The notes below the pieces were generated by a model. That model did no database searches and was not told the origin of the DNA. It saw nothing but the letters and a program-made list of their open reading frames with translations. From Massilia sp. Root133 (lineage in GTDB: Bacteria; Pseudomonadota; Gammaproteobacteria; Burkholderiales; Burkholderiaceae_D), in assembly GCF_001426525.1 (NCBI RefSeq), contig NZ_LMEW01000012.1, positions 595,110-659,109 of the forward strand: 64,000 nucleotides of DNA. Reading direction: 5' to 3'. Both the position numbers and the translations under genes were made by a program. Below are positions 63,947 through 64,000 of this stretch, in pieces (position 1 is the stretch's first letter; the number at the start of each line of letters is the position of its first letter).

Positions 63947-64000
63947 ATGACGAAGTACGATGAGCGGTTCAAGCTCTCTGTAGTTCAGCAATACTTGGAC
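63947..64000 (+). CDS. IS3-family transposase OrfA (3' partial)
   Basis: Eighteen codons are visible (MTKYDERFKLSVVQQYLD), the N-terminus typical of the helix-turn-helix OrfA of IS3-family elements. The gene runs off the right edge of the window. It should bind the element's ends and, by frameshifting with OrfB, form the transposase. Confidence 0.75.
   Translation, partial: MTKYDERFKLSVVQQYLD

Larger units (their letters stand above)
63902..64000 (+). mobile_element. Left end of an IS3-family (IS150-group-like) insertion sequence, truncated by the window
   Basis: Starts with TGAACTGAACCCCAAAAGTT, a terminal inverted repeat of the type seen in IS150-group elements. The orfA start follows at 63947. 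Only the first 99 nt are in the window. Confidence 0.75.

Overview
The window reads as GC-rich proteobacterial chromosome. The compact flagellar genes, the Rhs/YD-repeat giant protein and the Hcp/Tae4/Tai4 module fit a betaproteobacterium of the Burkholderiales. An Oxalobacteraceae-like host (Massilia/Duganella type) is my guess from gene content, not a tested placement.

Layout. (1) nt 1-21473: one enormous open frame, already open at the left edge. It encodes a Rhs/YD-repeat protein with about 28 tandem Ig-like domains, thousands of residues of YD repeats, a LysM domain and a short, more AT-rich C-terminal toxin-like tip. Two small AT-rich genes follow directly (21477-22076), placed like immunity genes. 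(2) nt 22077-23326: graveyard DNA holding a decayed copy of the Rhs tail between two diverged copies of another repeat. (3) nt 23327-44953: one very tight plus-strand cluster of flagellar-type genes: flgF-flgG-flgA-flgH-flgI-flgB-flgC-fliE-fliF-fliG*-fliH-fliI-fliJ-fliK-flgD-flgE-fliM*-fliN-fliO-fliP-(broken sigma factor)-TPR-unknown-TPR-fliQ-fliR-flhB-flhA. It has rod, hook, rings and export gate. It has no flagellin, cap, hook-filament junction or stator genes; its FliG-like protein lacks the torque domain, its FliM-like protein is reduced, and its FlhB has NPTR instead of NPTH. (4) nt 44954-50010: repeat-rich DNA with a roughly 2-kb block present twice (a hairpin-rich element plus a minus-strand gene resembling DUF5677, intact in one copy and broken in the other). 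A 5'-truncated glycoside-hydrolase-like fragment lies between the copies. (5) nt 50065-52238: a two-gene operon of unknown function, divergent from an XRE-type regulator with two palindromes upstream. (6) nt 52254-53658: orphan type VI secretion module hcp-tai4-tae4. (7) nt 53976-63451: two defence systems, a 2187-residue DUF4011-helicase-Vsr-type protein and a Gabija-like OLD nuclease/UvrD-like helicase pair. (8) nt 63851-64000: a fragment resembling a tRNA/tmRNA 3' end, then the left end of an IS3-family element cut by the window edge.

How it fits together. The window combines contact-dependent and secreted antagonism (Rhs tip and immunity candidates, Tae4/Tai4), phage defence and signs of mobility. 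The least ordinary part is the flagellar cluster. The genes present would support a hook-basal body with an export gate, but the local rotor and filament parts are missing or reduced. It may therefore be a non-rotary, secretion- or hook-only derivative of a flagellum. That is an inference from gene content; the missing parts could lie elsewhere in the genome.
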